DNA from: Methanosarcina siciliae T4/M
GTDB taxonomy: Archaea; Halobacteriota; Methanosarcinia; Methanosarcinales; Methanosarcinaceae
NCBI RefSeq assembly: GCF_000970085.1
Contig: NZ_CP009506.1
Coordinates: 3,906,001 to 3,970,000, forward strand
Direction: 5' to 3'
DNA length: 64,000 nt
The notes beneath the pieces are model-generated. The model ran no database searches. It was not told the origin of the DNA and saw nothing but the letters and a program-made list of their open reading frames with translations. Both the position numbers and the translations under genes were made by a program. Position 1 is the stretch's first letter; the number at the start of each line of letters is the position of its first letter. Below, one piece after another: positions 29,003 to 37,590 of the stretch.

Positions 29003-30646
29003 TTGAAAAACACATTCATCCTTGGAATCGAAGGCACTGCCTGGAACCTGAGTGCCGCAATCGTGACCGAGACCGAGATCATTGCCGAGGTCACGGAGAC
29101 CTATAAACCCCAAGTCGGCGGAATCCATCCCAGGGAAGCCGCCCAGCACCATGCAAAGTATGCAGCAAGTGTTATCAAAAGACTCCTTGCAGAGGCAAAA
29201 GAAAAAGGAGTGGAGCCTTCAGACCTTGACGGCATAGCTTTTTCTCAGGGACCCGGACTGGGACCCTGCCTGAGGACCGTTGCAACCGCAGCCAGGATGC
29301 TTTCCCTATCCCTGGGCATTCCTCTTATAGGGGTCAATCACTGCATCGCCCATATAGAAATAGGGATCTGGCGAACCCCGGCAAAAGACCCGGTTGTTCT
29401 TTATGTAAGCGGGGCAAATTCCCAGGTTATCTCATATATGGAAGGGCGCTACAGAGTCTTTGGAGAAACCCTTGATATCGGGCTTGGAAACGCCCTTGAC
29501 AAGTTTGCGCGGAGAGCAGGCCTGCCTCACCCCGGAGGGCCTAAAATCGAAGCCTGCGCAAAAAACGCAAAGCAATATATCCATCTCCCTTATGTGATTA
29601 AAGGGATGGACCTCTCTTTTTCCGGGCTTTCCACGGCTTCAAGCGAAGCCCTGAAAAAAGGCTCTCTTGAGGACGTCTGCTACTCCTATCAGGAAACAGC
29701 TTTTGCAATGGTTGTGGAGGTTGCGGAACGCGCCCTTGCCCACACAGGAAAAAAAGAAGTGCTGCTTGCAGGCGGAGTGGGAGCAAACACCAGGCTTCGC
29801 GAGATGTTAAATGAGATGTGTGAAGCCAGGGGAGCAAAGTTCTATGTACCCGAAAAGCGTTTCATGGGCGATAATGGGACGATGATCGCATACACCGGGC
29901 TCCTGATGTATAAGTCGGGAAATACCCTCACCCTTGGGGATTCGCGGGTGAACCCTAGTTTCAGGACCGATGACGTGAACGTGACCTGGATAAAGGAAGA
30001 AGAGACTAAAAAGGTACCTGAGATCTCTCCCGAGACGTTCCTCAGAGCTCCCCCCGGAGAAAGGCTGGACAACGGGGCTGAAGCTATTATTTACCTTGAC
30101 GAGGGGCCGGAAGGGAAGAAGGTGCTCGTTAAGGAAAGGGTCCCGAAGCTTTACAGGCATAAGGAGATAGATGAAAAGATCAGGAGGGACAGGAACCGTA
30201 CAGAAGCCCGCCTGATGTCTGAAGCCAGGAGGGCAGGAGTGCCCACGCCTATCATCTATGATATTGAGGAATTCAAGCTCAGGATGCAGTTCATCGAAGG
30301 AGTCCCCATAAAGTACCTTATAACTCCCGAGCTTTCCGAAAAGATCGGAGAGCTTGTAGGCAGGCTGCACAGTTCGGGGATAGTCCACGGCGACCTTACC
30401 ACCTCAAACCTCCTGCTTGCAGGGGAGAGACTTTATCTTATTGACTTCGGGCTTGCCTACTTTGACAAAAGCCTGGAAGCCAGAGGTGTGGACGTCCATG
30501 TGCTTTTCCAGACTTTTGAAAGCACGCATCGCGACCACGAAACTCTTGTTAAAGCTTTTGAAAAAGGGTATGGAAGTACTTTTATAGATTCAAAGGATGT
30601 ACTCAAGCGAGTTGAAGAGATAAAAAAGAGGGCTCGCTATGCATAA
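29003..30646 (+). CDS. Bifunctional KEOPS Kae1-Bud32 fusion (tRNA t6A synthesis)
   Basis: This fused enzyme makes N6-threonylcarbamoyladenosine at A37 of tRNAs reading ANN codons. The Kae1 part is residues 1 to about 325: LGIEGTAWNLSAAI, metal-ligand region GVNHCIAHIEIG, glycine-rich YVSGANSQ, LAGGVGANTRLREM. The Bud32 kinase/ATPase part is about 345-547: RRAGVPTPIIYD, catalytic HGDLTTSNLLL and metal-binding DFG. The length of 547 matches other Methanosarcina-type fusions. The start is TTG with a GGAG-type SD. It overlaps the next gene by eight bases. Confidence 0.97.
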   Translation: MKNTFILGIEGTAWNLSAAIVTETEIIAEVTETYKPQVGGIHPREAAQHHAKYAASVIKRLLAEAKEKGVEPSDLDGIAFSQGPGLGPCLRTVATAARMLSLSLGIPLIGVNHCIAHIEIGIWRTPAKDPVVLYVSGANSQVISYMEGRYRVFGETLDIGLGNALDKFARRAGLPHPGGPKIEACAKNAKQYIHLPYVIKGMDLSFSGLSTASSEALKKGSLEDVCYSYQETAFAMVVEVAERALAHTGKKEVLLAGGVGANTRLREMLNEMCEARGAKFYVPEKRFMGDNGTMIAYTGLLMYKSGNTLTLGDSRVNPSFRTDDVNVTWIKEEETKKVPEISPETFLRAPPGERLDNGAEAIIYLDEGPEGKKVLVKERVPKLYRHKEIDEKIRRDRNRTEARLMSEARRAGVPTPIIYDIEEFKLRMQFIEGVPIKYLITPELSEKIGELVGRLHSSGIVHGDLTTSNLLLAGERLYLIDFGLAYFDKSLEARGVDVHVLFQTFESTHRDHETLVKAFEKGYGSTFIDSKDVLKRVEEIKKRARYA

Positions 30647-31193
30647 GATCGTCTTTGTTACGGGAAATAAAGGCAAGTTTGCCGAAGTCAGGGATATTCT
30701 CAAAACTTTCGGAATCGAAGTAATCCAGAACAAAAACGGGTATCCGGAACTCCAGGAAGATGAACTCGAACCGATTGCCGCACACGGAGCACAGTATGTT
30801 GCAAACAAACTGAACATGCCTGTGATGGTAGATGACTCGGGGATCTTCATAAATGCCTTGAACGGTTTTCCGGGCCCCTATTCCCGCTTTGTGGAAGATA
30901 AACTCGGAAACCTGAAAGTGCTCAAGATGATGGAAGGAGAAGAAGATAGGACCGCTTACTTCAAAACCGTAGTCGGATACTGTGAACCCGGAAAAGAACC
31001 CCTGGTTTTCCCCGGAGTCGTGGAAGGGAAGATCGCATACGAAGAACGGGGCACTGGCGGCTTTGGGTATGACCCTATCTTCGAGTACCAGGGCCTGACC
31101 TTCGGGGAACTCGGGGATGCCGAGAAAAATAAGGTTTCCCACCGACGCAGGGCTGTCGATAAGTTCCTGGAGTGGTTTACCAGCCAGGCCTGA
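30639..31193 (+). CDS. XTP/dITP pyrophosphatase (HAM1/RdgB family)
   Basis: This enzyme removes non-canonical purine nucleotides (dITP, XTP) from the nucleotide pool. The 184-residue protein shows FVTGNKGKFAEV at the N terminus, VDDSGIFINALNGFPGPYSRF with the catalytic acidic residue, GYCEPGKEP, and GGFGYDPIFEYQG plus SHRRRA at the C terminus. Its start lies within the 3' end of kae1-bud32, so the two are cotranscribed. Confidence 0.95.
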   Translation: MHKIVFVTGNKGKFAEVRDILKTFGIEVIQNKNGYPELQEDELEPIAAHGAQYVANKLNMPVMVDDSGIFINALNGFPGPYSRFVEDKLGNLKVLKMMEGEEDRTAYFKTVVGYCEPGKEPLVFPGVVEGKIAYEERGTGGFGYDPIFEYQGLTFGELGDAEKNKVSHRRRAVDKFLEWFTSQA

Positions 31194-31299
31194 AACCATG
31201 TCATGAAAAAAAGAAACCAAATTAACAGCACAGAAATAAATATGAAATATTAAAAGGAGAAAAACGGCTGGAGAAAAAAACTGAAGGAAAAAAGCAAAG

Positions 31300-31671
31300 T
31301 CAATCTCTGAATCTTTGCCTTTCAAGGTCCATAGCTTCGTTAATTGAGTTCAGGCCCACTCTTATTGCTGCAAGGATAATCCTGTTGTTCGGGATGTAGC
31401 GGTTCTCCCGCCTTATCGAATTGAGACAATTGATAGATTGCTCGTCCAGGACAAGGGGTTCGTTTAACAGTTCTTTAGGACCAAATTTTTTTCCGGTCTT
31501 CAGCTCAATTCTGGCTTTCGCTTTCTCAGTTGCTTTCCTGACAAGGTCTTCCGGTTGGGAACTCACCGGCCCGCTGGCTCTTTGGGGTTCTTTTTCCTCC
31601 CCACAGGCTTCTTCAACATGTTCAAGGCAATATGTCAGGCAGACATTTTTCAAAAACTCCTCTACACCCAT
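31300..31671 (-). CDS. Unknown protein, N-terminally affected paralogue of the 32307-32786 gene
   Basis: The 123-residue frame from the first ATG is homologous to the 159-residue protein at 32307-32786. Both have EEFxxNVCLTxCL near the start, a variable linker, and a C-terminal block (KxLLxxPLVLDxQxIxxLxxIxRE...NNxIIxxAxxxGLN). Homology continues upstream of this ATG to about 31785 (SEENLFCISFSAGQLQQIE against DENLLCIPFTEEQLEEIK). That upstream part has no ATG, GTG or TTG before the preceding stop. The gene is therefore truncated, frameshifted at the 5' end, or uses a rare start. The family is not recognised; the N-terminal part could be a small helical DNA-binding segment. Confidence 0.6.
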   Translation of the reverse strand: MGVEEFLKNVCLTYCLEHVEEACGEEKEPQRASGPVSSQPEDLVRKATEKAKARIELKTGKKFGPKELLNEPLVLDEQSINCLNSIRRENRYIPNNRIILAAIRVGLNSINEAMDLERQRFRD

Positions 31672-31785
31672 GTGGTATTCATTAGCATACGTTTCGATCT
31701 GCTGCAGCTGCCCAGCCGAAAAAGAAATACAAAATAGGTTTTCTTCCGAATCTTGCGCTGTTATTGCAACCCCTTCCTTGTAACC

Positions 31786-32137
31786 TTATCAGTTTCACCT
31801 AATCGGTTACTTTTTGACCTCTATTTCATATTTACTTTTCCATCAAGTTTACTTGAGAGAAAGAACATAACATTCAGGCAGGACAACATCGAGGTTTCAA
31901 GGAAAGCAATCGGTTTCTCAAAAGTGGCAAAATGGCTAGAGTATTAAATGGACAACCTTTTTCTTTAATTTTGAGTCATTTATTCCGTTCTTTGTAATCC
32001 TTTTTCTTTAATCCCGAGTCCTTAATTCCGTTTTATTTGCTTCCGTTTTTCTATTAGGTTCATTTAGGAATAAGTCAAATACAATATCAAGGAGTTTTGT
32101 TGCCAAGAATAGTTATAGGGGAAAATGTAATTATAGT
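31786..32137. other. Intergenic stretch with an imperfect tandem repeat
   Basis: No supported gene. At about 31954-32040 a T-rich unit of roughly 45 bases (CCTTTTTCTTTAAT, then GAGTC, then TTCCGTT) occurs twice in tandem. Confidence 0.5.
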
Positions 32138-32250
32138 AGAACTTACGCAGCTGAGCTGAAAACCACGAGCGTAAAAGACGTAACTGCATAAACCTGAAAA
32201 ATATTGATGAGTCCACATGTGCTTTTTATATTTCAAGTGCGTAAGTCCTA
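32138..32250. mobile_element. MITE-like element with TA-flanked inverted ends
   Basis: The left end AGAACTTACGCAGCTGA and the right end, in reverse complement AGGACTTACGCACTTGA, are inverted repeats about 110 bases apart. TA dinucleotides flank both ends, as expected for a TA target duplication. No ORF lies inside. It is distinct in sequence from the elements at 21105 and 23875. Confidence 0.55.
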
Positions 32251-32306
32251 TATAGATCAATTCCCAAGCTGAAATTTAGAAGTTCTATTTTCATCATTCC
32301 TTAATT

Positions 32307-32786
32307 TCATTCTTCCAGTTTGTGCTTGAGCATATCAAGAGCCACGCTGAGCTGATTCAAACCCATTTTCAGGGCAACGGTAATGATCTTGTTATTTGAA
32401 GTATGGCCAAATTCCCGTTTGATTGCAAATAAATCCATTATACACTGCTGATCCAGGACCAGAGGCCCATCGAGAAGGTCTTTGGAGGTAGGTTTTTTAC
32501 TTTTAATTTCAACTTTTCTCGGCTCGGCTTTTGACTCACTTTCCGATTTTGCAGCCCCGCCTCCGACTTTTGGGGCTTCCGGTATTTGCCCCTGGAAATA
32601 TTCCATTTGCTGGAGACAGTGAGTCAGGCAAACGTTTATTACAAATTCTTCAACTTCCATTTCATTAAGGGATGCATACTTTTTGATTTCCTCAAGCTGC
32701 TCCTCAGTAAAAGGGATACATAACAGATTTTCATCGCACTCTTTGTTTATCCCAAACCCTCCTGTGTTTTCTGATAAATTGTACAT
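32307..32786 (-). CDS. Unknown protein, full-length paralogue of the 31300 gene
   Basis: This 159-residue protein begins MYNLSENTGGFGIN. Residues about 20-57 (ENLLCIPFTEEQLEEIKKYAS...NVCLTHCLQQM) form a helical N-terminal domain. A low-complexity charged linker follows, then the conserved C-terminal block TSKDLLDGPLVLDQQCIMDLFAIKRE...NNKIITVALKMGLNQL. It is soluble, with no signal peptide. It is separated from its paralogue by a MITE-like element and repeat DNA. The function is unknown. The fold of the N-terminal part might be ribbon-helix-helix-like, but this is speculation. Confidence 0.7.
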   Translation of the reverse strand: MYNLSENTGGFGINKECDENLLCIPFTEEQLEEIKKYASLNEMEVEEFVINVCLTHCLQQMEYFQGQIPEAPKVGGGAAKSESESKAEPRKVEIKSKKPTSKDLLDGPLVLDQQCIMDLFAIKREFGHTSNNKIITVALKMGLNQLSVALDMLKHKLEE

Positions 32787-33004
32787 TTCATTATCTTTTC
32801 ACTGTACCTTTTATTGTACCTTTCATTTTCGTGAGAATTTTATCATTTTAACATTATTTTAAGCAAGCTTTCTTTTATCAGTCGTCTCCTGTTATCCTTT
32901 AACAGTCCTTTATCTTCAAGTTTTCCTTTTAGTTTTAAGCAGAAAGAAAACTACTCTCAACCTTAATGTAAAAATATTTACTATGTTGTGCTCATTTACA
33001 ATAT

Positions 33005-33604
33005 ATGAAGAAAATTATTTCCGACACTGTAGCCGCAGATACGATTCCCCTTAAACTTGTAGTATATCTCGGACTTCTTGCCGCAGTGTTACTCCTTCTG
33101 GCCCAGGCCTGGAATACGGCCTCGCCTGTCCTTCAGGAAGCGGAAGTTAAAAAACAGATCGAAACAGCCTCCCTTTCCCTTCTCTCAATCCAGGGTGGGT
33201 ATGCCCGGGACCCTGCAGACAGGTACAGCCCCGAAGGCAGCATGTGCACCCTGAGCTTTTCGCTTCCGGCTTCGATAAGGTATGTCAGTTTCGGAGCGGA
33301 CCCCGACCAGGAATGCAACGGCAACCTTACCGATTCCGGGTGGATTCCGGAAAACAACACCCTTATCTATCAGTACAAAAACGGAGTTAAGAAGAGGGTA
33401 CTGATCGGAGGAACCCCGGTCCATTTTATAAGAGGTTTCCGGAATTCGGACGGCATATGGGTCCCTGCCGAAAGTCAGGACGAAAACCAGACCGCTTCAG
33501 GGCTCGGAAGTACTGGAGTGGTGATAGAATCCCCAGTTTCAGGGGAGTTTCTGTTCGAAATGGTCACCCTGGACGGAATAAGATATACAATGGCCAGGTT
33601 CTGA
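33005..33604 (+). CDS. Pilin-like membrane-anchored secreted protein, unknown function
   Basis: This 199-residue protein has one N-terminal hydrophobic helix (residues 15-36, IPLKLVVYLGLLAAVLLLLA), followed by a helical stretch and a beta-rich outer domain. The layout resembles archaeal pseudopilin-like proteins. It carries N-glycosylation sequons (NLT, NNT, NQT). No pilus assembly genes are adjacent. The start at 33005 is the first ATG of the frame; no strong SD is visible. The convergent cyclase-family gene lies 30 bases away. Confidence 0.7.
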   Translation: MKKIISDTVAADTIPLKLVVYLGLLAAVLLLLAQAWNTASPVLQEAEVKKQIETASLSLLSIQGGYARDPADRYSPEGSMCTLSFSLPASIRYVSFGADPDQECNGNLTDSGWIPENNTLIYQYKNGVKKRVLIGGTPVHFIRGFRNSDGIWVPAESQDENQTASGLGSTGVVIESPVSGEFLFEMVTLDGIRYTMARF

Positions 33605-33634
33605 ACAATACCGGTTCGGAAGATCAGGAACAAA

Positions 33635-34396
33635 TCAGGAGTAAGAAATCAGTAACGCTCTTGAAGGTGCCCCATCGCAGCCCTCAATTTTGAGGGGAAG
33701 GCATAAGAAAAAATACATCCCGGCCTCAACTGAACTCAGGTCAAGGCATTCCACAATGTTCACGTTACTTGAAAGCAGCGTGTGATGGGCAGGCAGACTT
33801 TCGGAAGAGAGGCTATCCACGGAAAAACTATCGATTCCCACGGTTTTGAATCCATTTCGGACAATCCAGGCTGCACCGCTTGCATCAAGGTAAGCAAAAC
33901 TCTCCGGTGACGCCTCAAGTTCCCTTCTCGGATCACTTTTTCCTGCCAAAAAGCCCAAAGTCTCAGAATATTCTTCTTTTTGGAAAGGAGCCTTTGTTTT
34001 CAGAAGGAGAATCGAAACCCCTGAACTGCTTTCGAGAACTTTCCTTTTGGAATAAACGTCCTCAAGAATTGAACCTGTCAACGCTCCGCCTCTCCGGGAA
34101 AAATCCAGAACAACTGCCTCACCCATAAGGCTTTCAATGTCCAGGCTGTCAACCGGAAGCCCACCTTTAAGGACATGAGACGGGGCGTCAACGTGCGTGC
34201 CCGTATGGCTCCCGAAAATTAACCTGGAAACTGCACAGCCATCCTTTTCGAGAGTGAGGGTCTTTTCAATTGAAGGCTCCGGGTCTCCGGGAAAGATTGG
34301 TGTAAAAGAAGAAATAGAGACTGTAATATCTATAACCTTTCCCTTAACCGGTATTTTTTCAGGAGAAAACATCTCTTCCGATCCCTTTCCTATCAA
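33635..34396 (-). CDS. Cyclase family protein (kynurenine formamidase-like hydrolase)
   Basis: This 253-residue metal-dependent hydrolase of the cyclase/KynB-like superfamily has the metal-binding motif HTGTHVDAPSH after SxFTPIFPGDP. A second conserved region contains GIDSFSVDS and PAHHTLLSSNVNIVECLDL. Family members hydrolyse amide or ester bonds (formylkynurenine, isatin and others). No tryptophan-degradation genes are nearby, so the substrate is unknown. Confidence 0.88.
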   Translation of the reverse strand: MIGKGSEEMFSPEKIPVKGKVIDITVSISSFTPIFPGDPEPSIEKTLTLEKDGCAVSRLIFGSHTGTHVDAPSHVLKGGLPVDSLDIESLMGEAVVLDFSRRGGALTGSILEDVYSKRKVLESSSGVSILLLKTKAPFQKEEYSETLGFLAGKSDPRRELEASPESFAYLDASGAAWIVRNGFKTVGIDSFSVDSLSSESLPAHHTLLSSNVNIVECLDLSSVEAGMYFFLCLPLKIEGCDGAPSRALLISYS

Positions 34397-34404
34397 TTCT
34401 TAGC

Positions 34405-34590
34405 TCATTCCATGTAAATAATGGACTTGTTAGTGCATACATCTATGCATTTCATGCAAAGGTTACATTTATTGGGATCAATTTTTGCAAGTTCGTTTTC
34501 TTCGTAAATGGCACCTACAGGACAGATGTCCCTGCACTTGCCACATCTTTTGCAGCCGAAGACTACAACATATCCATCCTTCTCTGACAT
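34405..34590 (-). CDS. Small 2x[4Fe-4S] ferredoxin
   Basis: This is a 61-residue ferredoxin (MSEKDGYVVVFGC...) with two cluster motifs: CKRCGKCRDICPVGA and CNLCMKCIDVCTNK. An upstream in-frame extension to 34761 would overlap the divergent radical SAM gene. An AATATATCC TATA-like box at 34611-34620 (minus strand) lies about 25 bases before this ATG, so a leaderless mRNA starting at the MSEK methionine fits best. It probably donates electrons to the divergently encoded radical SAM enzyme. Confidence 0.85.
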   Translation of the reverse strand: MSEKDGYVVVFGCKRCGKCRDICPVGAIYEENELAKIDPNKCNLCMKCIDVCTNKSIIYME

Positions 34591-34710
34591 CACTGAACTT
34601 TTGACATACATGGATATATTAGTTTCTGAGCCCTGAATTTCCAGTCCGTACCCGGAAAAATTCTTTTTTGTTGCGTTCCCTCCGAAAGTTAGAAAAAAGC
34701 ACAGGAAACA

Positions 34711-34722
34711 AGCCTTATATAG
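34711..34722 (+). promoter_or_regulatory. TATA box of the radical SAM gene
   Basis: CTTATATAGG lies about 27-35 bases before the ATG at 34748. That spacing predicts transcription starting at or next to the start codon (leaderless). Confidence 0.5.
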
Positions 34723-34747
34723 GACAAAAGAATATGCAGTCTCAGGC

Positions 34748-35809
34748 ATGGAAAAGTTCACTGAGGATCAGACAGGCTCTTTTTGCAGCTACCTTTCCGA
34801 AGGCTGCAGGTTCTGCCAGCAGGGCGCCAAAATGGTGCTCTTTGTAACAGGACTCTGCCCTAAAAGCTGTTTTTACTGCCCACTTTCGGACGAAAGGCGG
34901 GGAAAAGACCTGATTTTTGCAAACGAAAGACCCGTAAAAAGCGATGAGGATTTACTGAAGGAAGCCAGGCTTATGGACGCCCTCGGGACAGGAATTACCG
35001 GCGGAGAGCCTCTACTTAAGGTAGAGAGAGTCCTATACTACATCCGCCTGCTAAAGTCCTCTTTTGGAAAAGAGCACCATATTCATCTTTATACTTCCAT
35101 GGCTCCGGACCGGGAAACCCTTGAAAAGTTAGCAGAGACAGGCCTTGACGAAATCCGCTTCCACCCTCCACAGGTTGTATGGGGAGAGATCAGGCACAGC
35201 CCCTATGCGGACGCCCTGAAAAATGCAAAAACCCTGGGCATGGAAACCGGAATCGAAATCCCTTCCCTTGAAGGGGCAGAGAAGGTCGCGGCTTTTGCAG
35301 AGGAAATGGGAATTTTCCTCAACCTGAACGAACTGGAATTTTCTGATAATAACTCCGATGCCCTTCTTGAAAAAGGATTTTCCCTGGAATCAGACACTTC
35401 CTGTGCTGCTGCCGGTTCCCATACGTATGCTGAAAAGGCTTTTCAGGCATGCAAACAGGTGCATTTCTGTTCCTCGACTTATAAGGACGCAGTCCAGCTA
35501 CGCAAAAGGTTTCAGAGGATTGCAAAAAACACAGCAAGAGAATTTGATGAAATCACAGAAGACGGCACCCTTATCTACGGAGTCATCGACAGTGGATCCC
35601 AGAAGCTTGCAGAAGAAATCCTCAGGGATATTGAAGTTCCTGATGAACTTTTTGAAGTAAAAAAAGGAAAAATCGAGATCGCCTGGTGGGTACTTGAAGA
35701 CCTTAAAGACGGGCTCAAAGAAGAACTCGAACCTCTAGGGACAAGGCTTTTCATAATTGAGAGGCATCCCTTTGAAGACGGACTGCTTGTAGAAATGATT
35801 CCTCTCTAA
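34748..35809 (+). CDS. Radical SAM protein, uncharacterised archaeal family
   Basis: This 353-residue enzyme carries the [4Fe-4S]-SAM motif CPKSCFYC (CxxxCxxC) at about residues 37-44, preceded by the cysteine-rich GCRFCQQGAK. The GGEP SAM-binding motif is present (TGITGGEPLLKVER), then HHIHLYT and LDEIRFHPP strands of the TIM barrel. It resembles the archaeal COG2108-type relatives of pyruvate formate-lyase activases. The product is unknown. The ferredoxin on the other strand probably reduces it. Confidence 0.88.
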   Translation: MEKFTEDQTGSFCSYLSEGCRFCQQGAKMVLFVTGLCPKSCFYCPLSDERRGKDLIFANERPVKSDEDLLKEARLMDALGTGITGGEPLLKVERVLYYIRLLKSSFGKEHHIHLYTSMAPDRETLEKLAETGLDEIRFHPPQVVWGEIRHSPYADALKNAKTLGMETGIEIPSLEGAEKVAAFAEEMGIFLNLNELEFSDNNSDALLEKGFSLESDTSCAAAGSHTYAEKAFQACKQVHFCSSTYKDAVQLRKRFQRIAKNTAREFDEITEDGTLIYGVIDSGSQKLAEEILRDIEVPDELFEVKKGKIEIAWWVLEDLKDGLKEELEPLGTRLFIIERHPFEDGLLVEMIPL

Positions 35810-36036
35810 ATTTTTTGCCCTGAAGAGACCTGCCTGGACTTTTGCCCTTCTTCTTATTAAAGAAAGATTGAGAGTCATTTCCAGTGGACCAATGAGATAC
35901 AAAATTTTATAAAAGATAGGGTAATAGAGTTTAAGAGGTAACAATCTCCTCCCGGATTTGATCAGAGATGGGAGCTTCTGAATACTCAAATCCGTTTCAT
36001 GTGGGGAAAACACGATAAATTGGAAAAAGGATCCTC

Positions 36037-36621
36037 ATGCCATATCCTGTTGTACATGTACTGTTTTTTTGGTTTTGCATCAGCGCTGTAGCCGTATATG
36101 CCATAACAAAAGCGATCTCCCGCAGAGAGCTCTCACTAAAAGACACAAAGAAGCTACTGTTACTGATGTTTGTTGGGGGTTTATGCACTCTGTTCCCGGA
36201 CATAACAGCCGTATATAATCTGTTCGTAAACGGCAATCTGGAACACTGCTCGATTGGCCCGATCCCGACACATTCACTTCTGTTCAGTTTCATTGCAATC
36301 ATCTTCGGAATGCTTGTCGGATATGCGGCATACAGGGAATTCGATAAGGCTCTATATATGGCAATTTTTGCAGAGGCAGCTTTCCTCACGCACCTGCTGT
36401 TGGATGATGTCGCTGAGGGAGGCTGCACTTATCTCTATCCGCTGTACAACGGACATATCAGCATATTCTCAATGATGGATACAGGGTTTGCGGAGGCTGG
36501 CCTATTTAAGTACCTTATAGTATCTTTTGTGTCCGTTTTCTGTGTTTTTGTTGTAATATTAATGGCACTGTTCGCATTGAACAAATTCGGGTTTGAGTTC
36601 GGGTACAGGGCTGAAAAATAA
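36037..36621 (+). CDS. Membrane protein of the DUF457/LexA-binding metal hydrolase-like family
   Basis: This 194-residue integral membrane protein has about four or five hydrophobic helices. Family-type motifs are DITAVYN after the second helix, PTHSLLFSF, and LTHLLLDD followed by YLYPLYN. These His/Asp positions are those thought to bind metal in DUF457 (YdjM-like) proteins. The substrate is unknown. It stands alone between the radical SAM gene and the convergent acyltransferase gene. Confidence 0.75.
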   Translation: MPYPVVHVLFFWFCISAVAVYAITKAISRRELSLKDTKKLLLLMFVGGLCTLFPDITAVYNLFVNGNLEHCSIGPIPTHSLLFSFIAIIFGMLVGYAAYREFDKALYMAIFAEAAFLTHLLLDDVAEGGCTYLYPLYNGHISIFSMMDTGFAEAGLFKYLIVSFVSVFCVFVVILMALFALNKFGFEFGYRAEK

Positions 36622-36714
36622 TCCAGAGCCGGAAAAAGCTCCTCTTTTTAAAGAGGAATGGAAAAAAGAGATAAAGGCAAATTAAGGGAAAAATCGAAAA
36701 AATAAAAATGCGAA

Positions 36715-36730
36715 ACAGGTAAAAACCTGT
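36715..36730. terminator. Short hairpin between convergent genes
   Basis: ACAGGT/ACCTGT stem with a 4-base A loop, just beyond the acyltransferase stop and about 95 bases after the membrane protein stop. It could serve either gene. Another small AT-rich hairpin (CCTC...GAGG) lies at about 36640-36655. Confidence 0.35.
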
Positions 36731-36734
36731 AAAA

Positions 36735-37268
36735 TCAAGTCTGGAGTTCACCTACGCCCTCTAGCTTTTTAACAACTCGAGCCGGATAACCCAGAGCAAG
36801 GCTGTTCGGAGAAATATCACGAGAAACTACGGATCCGATGCCGATTATCGAGTTATCTCCTATCTCAACTCCCTGGGTGATTATACACCCCGGATTTACA
36901 GAAACCCCACGTCCGATTTTTATAGGAGCCATGGTTCTCGGATACGCCTGTCTTGTGGTCATACTGCCTCTGGTATGAGCGGATAAGATGCAACGGTCCC
37001 CTATTTCGGAGTAATCGCCCACTGTGATCATCTCGGGGTGAATCCTGTCAAAAATCACATCGTAACCAACATAAACGTTTTTTCCGAGATTTACGCCTCG
37101 CATTTTGTGAAATTTCGCTCTCCATGAAGGGACCGGAGCGCAGGAAGCAAGACGTTCAAGAGCCCATTTTTTCAGGTAATTAATTCCAAAGAGGACTTTA
37201 TTACTATGATAATGATCGGCCACTTCACAAAAAGCTACTTTATCTCTGTTAGATACAACAGCAGTCAT
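36735..37268 (-). CDS. Hexapeptide-repeat acyltransferase (LbetaH family)
   Basis: This 177-residue CoA-dependent acyltransferase of the left-handed beta-helix type carries imperfect hexapeptide repeats (GVNLGKNVYVGYDV, GDYSEIGDRCIL, GRGVSVNPGCIITQGVEIGDNSIIGIGSVVSRDISPNSLALGYPARVVKKL). The end NSLALGYPARVVKKL is typical of the maltose/NodL acetyltransferase group. I take the start at the ATG 37268 because a GGGGGT SD lies about 6-11 bases upstream; the longer frame would put that SD inside the gene. It is downstream of the carrier-protein cluster on the same strand and may add an acyl group to its product. Confidence 0.85.
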   Translation of the reverse strand: MTAVVSNRDKVAFCEVADHYHSNKVLFGINYLKKWALERLASCAPVPSWRAKFHKMRGVNLGKNVYVGYDVIFDRIHPEMITVGDYSEIGDRCILSAHTRGSMTTRQAYPRTMAPIKIGRGVSVNPGCIITQGVEIGDNSIIGIGSVVSRDISPNSLALGYPARVVKKLEGVGELQT

Positions 37269-37471
37269 TTTAATACCCCCCATTTTGCGGTGAAAAACAC
37301 CTGAAACCTACTTTCCATTATTCTTCCACCGATAAATATATTTCCTATAGTAAAACTTGAAAGAGAAATTAATTGAAGTTTGAACCGTAGTAATGGAGAT
37401 TTCCGATATATAATATCGAAAGGAATTTAATTTTATGATAATCTATCAGGTGAATTATTATCGGTCATGTC

Positions 37472-37525
37472 AATAGTTATCTATTGTGTAATAGTTATCT
37501 ATTGTGTAATAGCTATCTATTGTGT
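37472..37525. repeat. Tandem repeat, 3 x 18 bp
   Basis: Three head-to-tail copies of AATAGTTATCTATTGTGT (the third with one change) lie in the 307-base gap between the acyltransferase and DUF362 genes. An array of protein-binding sites or slippage are both possible. The gap holds no gene. Confidence 0.9.
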
Positions 37526-37590
37526 AAATGATTACATATCAAAGGAATGATTATAAGTCATGGAACACTTCCTGGCATGTGATGGGTTTA

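Noticed and set aside
34591..34761. N-terminal extension of the ferredoxin to 118 residues
   Set aside because: It would overlap the divergent radical SAM start and cover its own TATA-like box; ferredoxin homology begins only after the internal methionine.
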